The notes: generated by a model from the sequence alone, not told the origin. A stretch of 64,000 nt of DNA from an uncultured Draconibacterium sp. (GCF_913060805.1 NZ_CAJXTC010000010.1:62001-126000); one strand, 5' to 3'; positions 52,983 to 61,584 are shown, counted from the first letter of the stretch. Translations and numbers: made by a program.

Positions 52983-54170
52983 ATGAAATTTACTCACATT
53001 ATTTTTCTATTCTTTTTGGTTATGGCATCTTGTACGCAACAGCAACAATCATCTGATATTGAACAACAAGTTGATCAATTGATTGATCAGCAAATTAAAG
53101 ACAAACGCGTAGAATACTGTAAGGTAAGTGTTTCTGTAAATGATGGCAAGACGGCAATAACCGGAGCTACTGTTTCTAAAGCGACCTTTGAATCGTTGGA
53201 ATCGTTTGCATCGGAAAACGGATGTGATTTTTCTGTTGACCTGTTGCCTGATGAGACTTTTAGCGAAAATCCATGGGCAGTGGTTACTATTTCGGTTTGT
53301 AATATCCGGAGTAACGCAAGGCATTCTGCCGAAATGTTAACGCAGTCGATTATGGGTACTCCTGTTAAGGTTTACCGCAAAGAGGATGGCTGGTATTTAG
53401 TTCAAACGCCCGACCGTTATTTTGGCTGGGTTGATGGCGCAGGAATTGCTCTGAAAAGCAATGAGGAAATGGCTGAATGGAAAACATTTAAGAAAGTACT
53501 TTACAAAAATCAATATGGATTTGCTTATGCTGAAGCGGATGCGAAATCAAACATTGCAACCGATCTGGTATTAGATAACTTATTAAGTGTGGTGGATGAA
53601 ACAGCTGGATTTTATAAAACAGTTTTGGCCGACGGTCGTGAAGCTTTTGTGAAAAAGGATGAATGTATGGGCCTTGATAAATGGTACAATAAAAGTGTTG
53701 TCGCAAATGACGTGCTGGCAACCGCCGAAAAATTTATGGGCGTTCCCTATTTGTGGGGAGGTACTTCGGCAAAAATGGTCGATTGCAGTGGTTTTGTAAA
53801 ATCGGCTTATTACAATCATGGAGTAATTTTGCAACGCGATGCATCGCAGCAAACATTATACGGAGAGCTGGTTGACACCGAAAACGGATACGATACCTTA
53901 GAAGCCGGCGACCTCGTGTTTTTTGGACGAAAAGCAACTGCTGATCAACGCGAAAGAGTAACACATGTTGGGTTGTGTTTAGGCGATCAGGAGTTTATTC
54001 ATGCATCGGGAAAAGTGCGTGTAAACAGCTTGAACCGCGACAGTGAAAAATATACCGAACATTACGAAAAAGGTTTTGTACGTGCCCGCCGTATTATCGA
54101 TAACGTTGATGGCGACGGAATTGAGTGGGTGGTTGACAACGCGTTTTTCAAACAGGTTTTACCTGAATAA
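52983..54170 (+). CDS. NlpC/P60 endopeptidase lipoprotein (YkfC-like)
   Basis: Cell-wall peptide hydrolase. Lipoprotein signal MKFTHIIFLFFLVMASC (Cys17), two bacterial SH3-like domains (about residues 95-155 and 170-235), and an NlpC/P60 domain with Cys268 (MVDCSGF), His328 (THVGL) and His340 (FIHASG). This is the layout of Bacillus YkfC, which cuts the gamma-D-Glu-diaminoacid bond of peptides with a free N-terminal L-Ala, giving L-Ala-D-Glu. The next gene, 18 bp on, is the matching epimerase, exactly as in ykfBC. Substrate assignment is from homology and context. Confidence 0.93.
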   Translation: MKFTHIIFLFFLVMASCTQQQQSSDIEQQVDQLIDQQIKDKRVEYCKVSVSVNDGKTAITGATVSKATFESLESFASENGCDFSVDLLPDETFSENPWAVVTISVCNIRSNARHSAEMLTQSIMGTPVKVYRKEDGWYLVQTPDRYFGWVDGAGIALKSNEEMAEWKTFKKVLYKNQYGFAYAEADAKSNIATDLVLDNLLSVVDETAGFYKTVLADGREAFVKKDECMGLDKWYNKSVVANDVLATAEKFMGVPYLWGGTSAKMVDCSGFVKSAYYNHGVILQRDASQQTLYGELVDTENGYDTLEAGDLVFFGRKATADQRERVTHVGLCLGDQEFIHASGKVRVNSLNRDSEKYTEHYEKGFVRARRIIDNVDGDGIEWVVDNAFFKQVLPE

Positions 54171-54188
54171 CATCAAGAATCAGAAGAC

Positions 54189-55208
54189 ATGGAATTACGT
54201 TTTAAACCTTTTGAACTTCAGTTAAAACATACTTTTACGCTGGCAACCAGCTCGCGCACAACCACGCCGGTAATGTTGGTTGAGCTGGAACACGACGGAC
54301 TGATTGGATACGGAGAAGCATCGATGCCGCCGTATTTGGGCGAATCGCACGAAACGGTTAGCCGCTTTCTGAAAAAAGTGGACTTGTCGGGTTTTAGAGA
54401 TCCGTTCCGTATGGATGAAATTCTGGAATATGTGGATCAGCTGGAGTCGGGAAACCGCGCAGCAAAAGCTTGTATTGATATTGCATTGCACGATTTGGTC
54501 GGTAAAATTCTGGGGCAGCCCTGGTATAAAATCTGGGGATTAAAACCTGAAAATACGCCTTACACAACCTACACTATCGGTATTGACACGCGCGAGGTGG
54601 TAATTGAAAAAACCAAAGAGGCCGCTGAGTTCAAAATGCTAAAGGTTAAAATGGGGCGCGATAACGACAAAGAGCTGATTGAAACGATTCGATCGGTTAC
54701 CGATGTGCCTTTGTGTGTGGATGTAAACCAGGGGTGGAAAGACAAACATGAAGCTTTGGAGATGATACACTGGATGGATGAAAAGGGGATCGTTTTTGTG
54801 GAGCAGCCCATGCCTAAAGAGCAGCTGGATGATATGGCCTGGCTAACGGCACACAGTCCGCTGCCAACTATTGCCGACGAAGCTTTTCAGCGCATTCACG
54901 ATATTCCGAAATTTAAAGATGTGTATTCAGGAATAAATATTAAGCTGATGAAAAGCACCGGTATGCGCGAGGCAAAGAAAATGATTGATGTAGCGCGTGC
55001 TCTCGATATGAAGGTTATGATCGGGTGTATGACCGAAACATCGTGCGCTATTTCAGCAGCTTCGCAGTTATCGCCACTTTGCGATTGGGCCGACCTTGAC
55101 GGCGCACTGCTAATTACCAACGATGTTTTTGATGGCGTGAAGGTGATTGATGGGAAAGTTACCTTGTTCGACCTTCCCGGAATTGGCGTTGTAAAGCGCT
55201 ACCTCTAA
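54189..55208 (+). CDS. L-Ala-D/L-Glu epimerase
   Basis: Enolase-superfamily dipeptide epimerase (YcjG/YkfB type) that turns L-Ala-D-Glu from murein peptides into L-Ala-L-Glu for normal peptidases. Catalytic bases K152-x-K154 (LKVKMG) and K252/K255 (NIKLMKSTG); metal ligands D178 (CVDVNQGW), E205 (FVEQP), D230 (IADEAF). The sequence GCMTETSCAISAASQL is typical for the Ala-Glu group, and length 339 fits. It directly follows the YkfC-like gene. The other epimerase in this window (30436) is less similar and lacks this context. Confidence 0.93.
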   Translation: MELRFKPFELQLKHTFTLATSSRTTTPVMLVELEHDGLIGYGEASMPPYLGESHETVSRFLKKVDLSGFRDPFRMDEILEYVDQLESGNRAAKACIDIALHDLVGKILGQPWYKIWGLKPENTPYTTYTIGIDTREVVIEKTKEAAEFKMLKVKMGRDNDKELIETIRSVTDVPLCVDVNQGWKDKHEALEMIHWMDEKGIVFVEQPMPKEQLDDMAWLTAHSPLPTIADEAFQRIHDIPKFKDVYSGINIKLMKSTGMREAKKMIDVARALDMKVMIGCMTETSCAISAASQLSPLCDWADLDGALLITNDVFDGVKVIDGKVTLFDLPGIGVVKRYL

Positions 55209-55225
55209 TTATCTGCATAAAAAAA

Positions 55226-55268
55226 AAAGAACCGAAAAAACTGATGACTCAGTTCTGTTCGATTCTTT
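55226..55268. terminator. Bidirectional terminator between the epimerase and murQ
   Basis: Imperfect stem: AAAGAACCGAA (from 55226) against TTCGATTCTTT (55258-55268), with an inner ACTGA/TCAGT pair. A-rich on one side and T-rich on the other, in the 86-bp gap between two convergent genes. Confidence 0.65.
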
Positions 55269-55294
55269 ATCTTTCGCATAAACTTTAATCTGTC

Positions 55295-56116
55295 CTAAAC
55301 AGATTGCTGTCCTTTTTTCTTGTAATTATCGAGTACGGCCCGAACTGATCCGTGTAAAAGAAGCAGGCGTTTAGCTTCTTCAAACTCAATGGCCAGTTCG
55401 TCAACGATCATTTTCGATCCACGTTCAACCAGCTTTTTGTTGGTGAGCTGCATGTCGACCATTTTGTTGCCTTTTACGCGCCCCAGTTTTATCATCAGCG
55501 AAGTTGTGATCATATTCAGCACCATTTTCTGCGCAGTTCCGGCTTTCATTCGTGTACTTCCGGTTACAAACTCGGGGCCTACAATCGGTTCGATGGCGAT
55601 TTTTGCCACTTTGGCAATTTCCGAATCAGGATTACAGGTGATGCAAGCGGTAAGCAATCCGTTGTTATTGCCATCTTGCAAAGCACCAATAACGTAAGGT
55701 GTACCTCCCGAAGCTGCAATTCCAACAATAGTATCGCGATCATTCACCTGAAACTTCTGCAGGTCTTCCCAACCTCCGTGAATATTGTCTTCTGCGGCTT
55801 CAACAGCTTTGCGAATGGCACGGTCGCCACCGGCAATAAGGCCAATTACAACGCCATCGGGCATGCCATAAGTTGGCGGAATTTCCGATGCGTCCAAAAT
55901 ACCCAGTCGTCCGCTGGTGCCTGCGCCCAAATAAAACAAACGACCGCCTGCTTTAATGCGGTCAACCAGTTGGGTGACTAATTTTTCTATCTGTGGAATT
56001 TCTTTTTGTACGGCAACATGAATTTTTGCATCCTCGTTGTTAATTCCGGTTAACAGCTCTTCAACTGTCATCTGGTCGAGGTTGTCGTATAAAGATGATG
56101 ATTCTGTGACCCTCAT
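55295..56116 (-). CDS. murQ: N-acetylmuramic acid 6-phosphate etherase
   Basis: Cytoplasmic SIS-domain lyase that splits MurNAc 6-phosphate into GlcNAc 6-phosphate and D-lactate. Diagnostic motifs: LFYLGAGTSGRLGILDASEIPPTYG, GLIAGGDRAIRKAVEAAEDN (active-site Glu region), VGIAASGGTPYVIGAL and TGSTRMKAGTAQKMVLNMITT. At 273 residues it is a little shorter than the usual ~300, at the C-terminus. It lies 4 bp after the kinase gene, forming an operon that turns imported MurNAc into central amino-sugar metabolites. Confidence 0.96.
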   Translation of the reverse strand: MRVTESSSLYDNLDQMTVEELLTGINNEDAKIHVAVQKEIPQIEKLVTQLVDRIKAGGRLFYLGAGTSGRLGILDASEIPPTYGMPDGVVIGLIAGGDRAIRKAVEAAEDNIHGGWEDLQKFQVNDRDTIVGIAASGGTPYVIGALQDGNNNGLLTACITCNPDSEIAKVAKIAIEPIVGPEFVTGSTRMKAGTAQKMVLNMITTSLMIKLGRVKGNKMVDMQLTNKKLVERGSKMIVDELAIEFEEAKRLLLLHGSVRAVLDNYKKKGQQSV

Positions 56117-56120
56117 TTTC

Positions 56121-56957
56121 TTATAAATTGTAATGAAACTTTTTAAGTCCGTTTATAGGTTTATCAATAATATTTCCGATCTCAATTTTTCTATTGAATG
56201 CGACTTCCTTAAGTAAATCTGAATAGTGGTACGCAATCGAACCCACAAAGTTTACCGTGTAGTTTTGGTAGTCGTTATAGCGCTCAATGTTCCGGAAAAA
56301 GAAATCGGTAAAACTTCTTTTTATCAGGTTCTGAACGTAAATATGATTTCTGTTTTTGTTCAAAAATTCTGAAAATTTGGCCAGGTAGCGACTCGGGTAT
56401 TCTTCGCGATAAACAGAGTTTAAAACATCCGCCATTTCAAGGTGCAGTTCGCTTTCCATTTTTTGTTTCAGGTCTTCGGGAACGGCACGTTTAAAATAGT
56501 CGTTCATCAAAAGTTTGCCCAAATAAGCACCACTTCCTTCGTCGCCCAAAATGAAACCAAGCGTAGGAACTTTATCTACAATTTCGGAGCCATTGTAAAG
56601 GCACGAATTGGTGCCGGTACCCAGTATACAGGCAATTCCCGATGATTTCCCAAGTAACGCACGTGCGGCACCTAAAATATCGTCTTCAACAGCTATCGAC
56701 GCTTTGGGAAATACCTTTTTCAAAGCATCCGAAACAACGTGGTCGGTTTTGCCTTTTATACATCCCGCACCATAAAAATATACTTCGCTTACCTCTTCTT
56801 TTTGGTCGTTTGTGAATGTGTTTGAGAGAGTTGCAAAAATTTCTTCTGTTTGCTGGAAAAAGGGATTGATCCCGTTAGTGTTGATAATGAATTCTTTTTC
56901 AGGACTCATAAACAACCAATCGGTTTTTGATGAGCCACTGTCTGCTATTACAATCAT
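56121..56957 (-). CDS. BadF/BadG-type sugar kinase (MurNAc/GlcNAc kinase-like)
   Basis: ASKHA-fold kinase of the BadF/BadG/BcrA/BcrD family, the group of NagK and of MurK of Tannerella and Clostridium. Phosphate loop 1 MIVIADSGSSKTDW, phosphate loop 2 near ACILGTGTNSCLYNG, then PTLGFILGDEGSGAYLGKLL, which is characteristic of GlcNAc kinases. Length 278. As first gene before murQ it most likely makes MurNAc 6-phosphate (MurK role). No anhydro-MurNAc kinase or PTS gene is in the window, so this kinase would be the only entry to MurQ here. Sugar specificity is inference. Confidence 0.88.
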   Translation of the reverse strand: MIVIADSGSSKTDWLFMSPEKEFIINTNGINPFFQQTEEIFATLSNTFTNDQKEEVSEVYFYGAGCIKGKTDHVVSDALKKVFPKASIAVEDDILGAARALLGKSSGIACILGTGTNSCLYNGSEIVDKVPTLGFILGDEGSGAYLGKLLMNDYFKRAVPEDLKQKMESELHLEMADVLNSVYREEYPSRYLAKFSEFLNKNRNHIYVQNLIKRSFTDFFFRNIERYNDYQNYTVNFVGSIAYHYSDLLKEVAFNRKIEIGNIIDKPINGLKKFHYNL

Positions 56958-56995
56958 TCTGATACTATTGGTTTATTTTCAGAAATTTCCTATCG

Positions 56996-57003
56996 CAAAT
57001 GTA
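56996..57003 (-). promoter_or_regulatory. -7 box for the kinase-murQ operon
   Basis: TACATTTG on the minus strand, 38 bp before the kinase start. The operator at 57018-57039 would cover the -30 to -50 region of this promoter. Confidence 0.6.
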
Positions 57004-57017
57004 CAAAATCTTTTCTG

Positions 57018-57039
57018 ATTTGTAATATGTAATACAAAT
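57018..57039. promoter_or_regulatory. GntR-type operator, site 3 (divergent kinase-murQ and amidase promoters)
   Basis: Identical to the site at 52950: ATTTGTA, ATATGTAA, TACAAAT. It lies between two divergent -7 boxes (minus 56996-57003, plus 57046-57053) and contains the likely plus-strand -33 TTTG, so one bound dimer could control both units. Confidence 0.92.
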
Positions 57040-57045
57040 TTTGTC

Positions 57046-57053
57046 TACATTTG
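57046..57053 (+). promoter_or_regulatory. -7 box for the amidase operon
   Basis: TACATTTG fits TAnnTTTG, with TTTG 23 bp upstream (57019-57022) as a possible -33 inside the operator. It lies 25 bp before the ATG at 57079. Confidence 0.65.
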
Positions 57054-57078
57054 TTGCCATAATCTTAGTCGGAAACCT

Positions 57079-60051
57079 ATGAAGAATTTAAACCTGACTA
57101 AATCAAGAATCCTTAAAGTAAGCAAGAAAATGGCAAAATTCCTGTTTTTCTTGTTCATAATTCTCCTTTCTACTTCTGTAAGTGCTCAGGAAAAAGAATC
57201 GCTGAAAGAGCAGTTGAACAAAGTGCTGAAGCAAAAAAGCAGTTCCGCATTTTATATGGGTAACGAAAATTACCTGAACGGAAAAAGGGTGGCGCTTGAT
57301 ACTGCATACTTTTCACCGGGCAACGACACCTTGTATCTCTATTTTAATAAGGCGCTTGCCGAAATGCCTTTTAGGGAAAACAGTTTGTCGATTGTTCGCG
57401 ACTCTATTCGGAATGTATTGCCCGATTCGTTAAAAGAAATCCCTTTGAAAATTTGGGCCAATCAGTTGACATTAGAAGATTTGGTACCAAATTATTACAG
57501 AAACGAAATTTCAGTTGATAAAAACAGATTAACACCTGCAAAACGAGATAGAAGAAATGTAGTTCAAAAGTTGCGCCCTTTTGAAATTTCAGAGGGGCTT
57601 GACGGAGCAAATATAGCAATGTGGAACAGTCACGGCTGGTACTACGAACCTGCCCGCGACCGTTGGGAATGGCAGCGAGCACGTTTGTTTACTAACCTCG
57701 AAGATATTTCGCCAAGTTCGTTTGTAATCCCGTTTATTATACCGATGCTGGAAAATGCCGGAGCCAATGTTTTTAATGCACGTGAGCGTGACTGGCAGAT
57801 TCACGAGGTAGTTGTTGATAACGATCGATCTACCGGGAAAAGCAAATTCAAAAAACCAAGAAAACGCAACGACGACGAAAAAGGATTTGTTTATTCTGAA
57901 TTGATACAGGGAAACTCAAATCCTTTTCAGGAAGGAACTGCAGTAAGTTTCGAAAGCAGAAATAAATCAAATGTTGCCACCTATATTCCTGATTTCCCGG
58001 AGGCAGGAGAATACGGAGTTTATGTTTCGTATGCAAAAGGAGACGGGCCGGTAACTTATCGTGTAACACATTCGGGTGGTGTGACTGATTTTCTGGTTGA
58101 TCAGCGAATGGGTTACGGAACCTGGATCTATCTCGACAAATTTTATTTCAATGCAGGAAAAGATAAGAAGGCAGCCAAAGTAGAGCTGATCGCTCCGGCA
58201 GGCGAGGGAAAAACATTTTCTGCCGATGCTGTGCGTTTTGGTGGCGGAATGGGAAATATTGTTCGCAATGGAAGACCTGGCGGACTTGCTCGTTTTTACG
58301 AAGGTGCCCGCTACAACCTCCAATATTCAGGTGCACCCGACACGCTGGTGTGGAATCTGTACAATGGTGAAGATGATTATAAAGACGATTATATGAGTCG
58401 TGGTGAATGGGTAGACTGGTTAATGGGAGCGCCTTTTGGTCCAACGAAAAACCGAATGGCACCTGGTTTGGAAATACCTATCGATCTGGCTTTTGCATTT
58501 CATACCGACGCCGGAATTTTACCCGACAACCAGATTGTAGGAACACTGGGCATTTATTCAACCGATAGAGATACTTCTGTTTTTCCTGATGGACAATCAA
58601 AATACGCCTCACGTGATTTGACGGATCTGATCCAATCGCAGATTGTAAGCGATATAAATGCCGTGTATAAAAGCAACTGGACGCGACGCGGAATGTGGAA
58701 TTCGCAATACAGCGAAGCTTATCGTCCGCAGGTGCCAACAATGTTGCTCGAATTATTGTCGCACCAAAACCTGGAGGATGCCAAATATGTGTTGAATCCA
58801 CAATTTCGGTTTGATGTTTCGCGTGCCATTTATAAAGGAATGTTGCGCTTTATAACATCGCAAAATGGACAGGAGTATGTAGTTCAGCCTTTGCCTGTTG
58901 ATCATTTAAATGCCCGCTTTGCTAACGGAAATAAAGTGAAATTGTCATGGAAACCGGTACTCGACGAATTGGAACCAACTGCGGTACCTGAAAAATATAT
59001 GGTGTATAAACGAATTGGTGACAATGGTTTTGATAATGGAACACTTGTAACTGAGCCGGAAATTACGCTGACCGATCTGAAGCCCGGAAAAGTTTATGGA
59101 TTCAGAGTGACTGCTGTAAACGCTGGTGGCGAAAGTTTTCCGTCAGAAACTGTGGCGGTTGGAATTGCTGAAAACAGCAAAGGCGATGTGTTGATCGTAA
59201 ATGGTTTTGATCGAATTGATGGTCCTGCTATTTTTGAAACCGATACGCTGGCGGGAGTTTTGCGTTTCCTCGATCATGGAGTGGCGTATGGATACGATGT
59301 GTCGACTACCGGCGATCAGTACGATTTTGAGCGAAAATCTGTTTGGTTGGATGATGATAGCCCCGGTTTTGGAGCGAGTTATGCCGATCTGGAAACAACC
59401 ATTTTCAGAGGTAATACTTTCGATTTCTCGTTGGTTCACGGGAAAAGCCTGCTAGCCAATGGCTTTAGTTTTGTAACGTCGAGTGATGAAGCGGTAGAAG
59501 ACGGTTTGACAGAACTTGAAAACTACAAGTTGGTTGATTTGCTTTATGGCGAAGAAAAACAAACATTATTACCCGGCAAGGATTCAACGGTACACATCGA
59601 AATCTATTCTGAGAAAATGATAAATGCGCTTTCAGAATACGCTGAGAATGGTGGAAACATTTTTATGTCGGGAGCGTATGTGGGCACGGAAATTCCAAAA
59701 GATAAAACGCAAAAAGAACGAATCGGAAAGCTGTTTGGTTTTAAATGGCGAACAGATCACGCCGTAAAAAACGGACAATTTTATTCCGTGAATTCAAATA
59801 GTAACTTTACAGGAGCGTTTAACACTGATTACGTTTTGGATCAATACCCGGTTGAAGCGCCCGATGGAATTGAAGCGTTTAATGAAGATGCGAAAACGAT
59901 TTTCCGGTATGGCGAAAATGGAATCAGTGCAGGTGTTTATTACGAAAACAACTATAAATCGCTGGTGCTGGGATTTCCTTTTGAGAGTGTGAAAGAGCAG
60001 AATCAGCGTGATGCGTTAATGCGCGAAATATTGAAAATGTTAAATGATTAA
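57079..60051 (+). CDS. Two-part N-acetylmuramoyl-L-alanine amidase with golvesin-type insert
   Basis: Large exported protein, 990 residues. A signal peptide ends at SVSAQ (the ATG at residue 18 would start it directly). An Amidase_3-like catalytic domain appears split: part one 176-240 (IAMWNSHGWYYEP, His185; ARLFTNLED, Glu209), part two 465-600 (FAFHTDAG, His475; VPTMLLELLSHQN, Glu558). Between them lies a golvesin/CBM-like domain (about 285-390). An FN3 domain (605-705) and a flavodoxin-like C-terminal region follow. Such proteins are sometimes labelled xanthan lyase in databases, but the zinc-amidase pattern and the murein context argue for stem-peptide release. First gene of the plus-strand operon. 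Confidence 0.8.
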   Translation: MKNLNLTKSRILKVSKKMAKFLFFLFIILLSTSVSAQEKESLKEQLNKVLKQKSSSAFYMGNENYLNGKRVALDTAYFSPGNDTLYLYFNKALAEMPFRENSLSIVRDSIRNVLPDSLKEIPLKIWANQLTLEDLVPNYYRNEISVDKNRLTPAKRDRRNVVQKLRPFEISEGLDGANIAMWNSHGWYYEPARDRWEWQRARLFTNLEDISPSSFVIPFIIPMLENAGANVFNARERDWQIHEVVVDNDRSTGKSKFKKPRKRNDDEKGFVYSELIQGNSNPFQEGTAVSFESRNKSNVATYIPDFPEAGEYGVYVSYAKGDGPVTYRVTHSGGVTDFLVDQRMGYGTWIYLDKFYFNAGKDKKAAKVELIAPAGEGKTFSADAVRFGGGMGNIVRNGRPGGLARFYEGARYNLQYSGAPDTLVWNLYNGEDDYKDDYMSRGEWVDWLMGAPFGPTKNRMAPGLEIPIDLAFAFHTDAGILPDNQIVGTLGIYSTDRDTSVFPDGQSKYASRDLTDLIQSQIVSDINAVYKSNWTRRGMWNSQYSEAYRPQVPTMLLELLSHQNLEDAKYVLNPQFRFDVSRAIYKGMLRFITSQNGQEYVVQPLPVDHLNARFANGNKVKLSWKPVLDELEPTAVPEKYMVYKRIGDNGFDNGTLVTEPEITLTDLKPGKVYGFRVTAVNAGGESFPSETVAVGIAENSKGDVLIVNGFDRIDGPAIFETDTLAGVLRFLDHGVAYGYDVSTTGDQYDFERKSVWLDDDSPGFGASYADLETTIFRGNTFDFSLVHGKSLLANGFSFVTSSDEAVEDGLTELENYKLVDLLYGEEKQTLLPGKDSTVHIEIYSEKMINALSEYAENGGNIFMSGAYVGTEIPKDKTQKERIGKLFGFKWRTDHAVKNGQFYSVNSNSNFTGAFNTDYVLDQYPVEAPDGIEAFNEDAKTIFRYGENGISAGVYYENNYKSLVLGFPFESVKEQNQRDALMREILKMLND

Positions 60052-60063
60052 GAGACTTAAATA

Positions 60064-61524
60064 ATGACTAAAATTAACTGTTTCGTACCGGCCGCAGCCT
60101 GGTCGCAAGTGGCAGAAATGATTGGAGAATTACAGGCCAATCCTTCAGTAAATAAAATATTCTTACCCGAAAATGTGGCCAAAGAAGTCGGCGAAAAGGC
60201 AGAAGCTTTTTCGTTTGAATCTCTAACTTCTACTGCGATGGTAAAAGAAATGGCTGCCTCGTCAGAAGACGCGGATTACGTTTTGTTGCTGACAAAAGTA
60301 ACGGCCGTAAAACTGGGGCAATTTGCCATCGAGCGTTTGGTGGACACCGCAGAACTGACTGGAGCGGTAAAAGTATATTCTGATTATTACGAGGTGAAAG
60401 AAGGAAAACTGGCAACGCACCCTGTTATTGATTACCAGGAAGGCAGTTTGCGCGACGACTTTAATTTTGGTCCGCTGGTGTTGTACAAAGCCGATGCATT
60501 TCAAACGGCTGTAAAAAACATGACACAGGATTTTGAACATGCCGGCATGTATTACCTGCGATTAAAAGTGGCGCAGCAGGGCGAATTGTTCCGCATGCCT
60601 GAGTTTTTATACACTATTGACGAGACCGACAACTGCAAAAGTGGTCAGAAAATATTTGATTACGTTGATCCGAAAAACCGCCAGGTGCAGGTTGAAATGG
60701 AGCAAGCGGCAACCGAACATTTAAAAGATGTGGAGGCGTGGATAAGTCCTGATTTTACGCCGGTGGAATTGGATGAAACGGCTTTTGCGAAAAAAGCGTC
60801 GGTGGTAATTCCGGTGCGAAACCGCGAAAAAACTATTGCCGATGCAATCGAATCGGTACTGATGCAAAAAACGAATTTCGATTTTAATTTGATCGTCATC
60901 GACAATCACTCTACAGATAAAACCACTTCAATTATCCAGTCTTTTGCTGAAAAAGATGAGCGTGTGGTTCACATTATCCCGGTGCGCGAAGATCTTGGAA
61001 TTGGCGGATGCTGGAACCTTGGCGTTCACGATTCGCGCTGCGGAATGATTGCAATGCAGCTCGATAGCGACGATATTTACAAAGACGAAAATACGCTGCA
61101 AAAAGTGGTTGATGTTTTCGAAGCAGAAAAATGTGCGATGGTTGTGGGAACTTACCAGTTGGTGAATTTCGATTTGGAAGAAATACCACCGGGTATTATC
61201 GACCACAAAGAGTGGACGCCCGACAATGGAAAAAACAATGCATTGCGTATTAATGGTTTAGGTGCGCCGCGTGCTTTTTACACACCTGTATTGCGTGATG
61301 TGAAAATTCCAAATACCAGTTATGGCGAAGATTATGCAGTTGGTCTGGCGATTTCAAGAGATTATCAGATTGGCCGTATTTACGACAATTTATACCTGTG
61401 CCGCCGTTGGGATGATAATTCGGATGCGGCGCTGGATATTGTAAAAATGAATGCACACAATACCTACAAAGACAGGATACGTACCATCGAGTTAAAAGCC
61501 CGTCAAAGGAAGAACAGAGGGTAA
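60064..61524 (+). CDS. Tandem glycosyltransferase family 2 protein
   Basis: 486-residue protein without signal or membrane segment. The C-terminal half (residues 246-486) is a complete GT2 domain: ASVVIPVRNREKTIADAIES, IVIDNHSTDKT, the metal motif DSDD at 334-337 (MQLDSDDIY), and GEDYAVGL. The N-terminal half (1-235) looks like a second, degenerate GT-A domain: EDADYVLLLTKV occupies the DxD position, followed by VYSDYYEVKEGK and GPLVLYKADAF. It starts 12 bp after the amidase gene. The donor and acceptor are unknown; a soluble GT2 in a catabolic wall operon is unexpected. Confidence 0.88.
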   Translation: MTKINCFVPAAAWSQVAEMIGELQANPSVNKIFLPENVAKEVGEKAEAFSFESLTSTAMVKEMAASSEDADYVLLLTKVTAVKLGQFAIERLVDTAELTGAVKVYSDYYEVKEGKLATHPVIDYQEGSLRDDFNFGPLVLYKADAFQTAVKNMTQDFEHAGMYYLRLKVAQQGELFRMPEFLYTIDETDNCKSGQKIFDYVDPKNRQVQVEMEQAATEHLKDVEAWISPDFTPVELDETAFAKKASVVIPVRNREKTIADAIESVLMQKTNFDFNLIVIDNHSTDKTTSIIQSFAEKDERVVHIIPVREDLGIGGCWNLGVHDSRCGMIAMQLDSDDIYKDENTLQKVVDVFEAEKCAMVVGTYQLVNFDLEEIPPGIIDHKEWTPDNGKNNALRINGLGAPRAFYTPVLRDVKIPNTSYGEDYAVGLAISRDYQIGRIYDNLYLCRRWDDNSDAALDIVKMNAHNTYKDRIRTIELKARQRKNRG

Positions 61525-61535
61525 AACTATGCTTC

Positions 61536-61584
61536 GACTTCGCTCAGCATGACCGTGGCATTGTTGGTCACAGTGAGCGAAGTC
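61536..61584. repeat. Inverted repeat within the operon
   Basis: GACTTCGCTCAGCATGAC (61536-61553) and GTCACAGTGAGCGAAGTC (61567-61584) form an 18-bp stem with three mismatches and a 13-nt loop, in the 69-bp gap between the GT2 and DUF4922 genes. No U-run follows, so it may stabilise or process mRNA, or be a dispersed Bacteroidota repeat. Confidence 0.75.

Noticed and set aside
57079-60051. Calling the large operon protein a xanthan lyase
   Set aside because: No polysaccharide-lyase motif is visible; the His/Glu pattern and SHxNxxDA stretch fit a zinc amidase, and the neighbours are murein enzymes.
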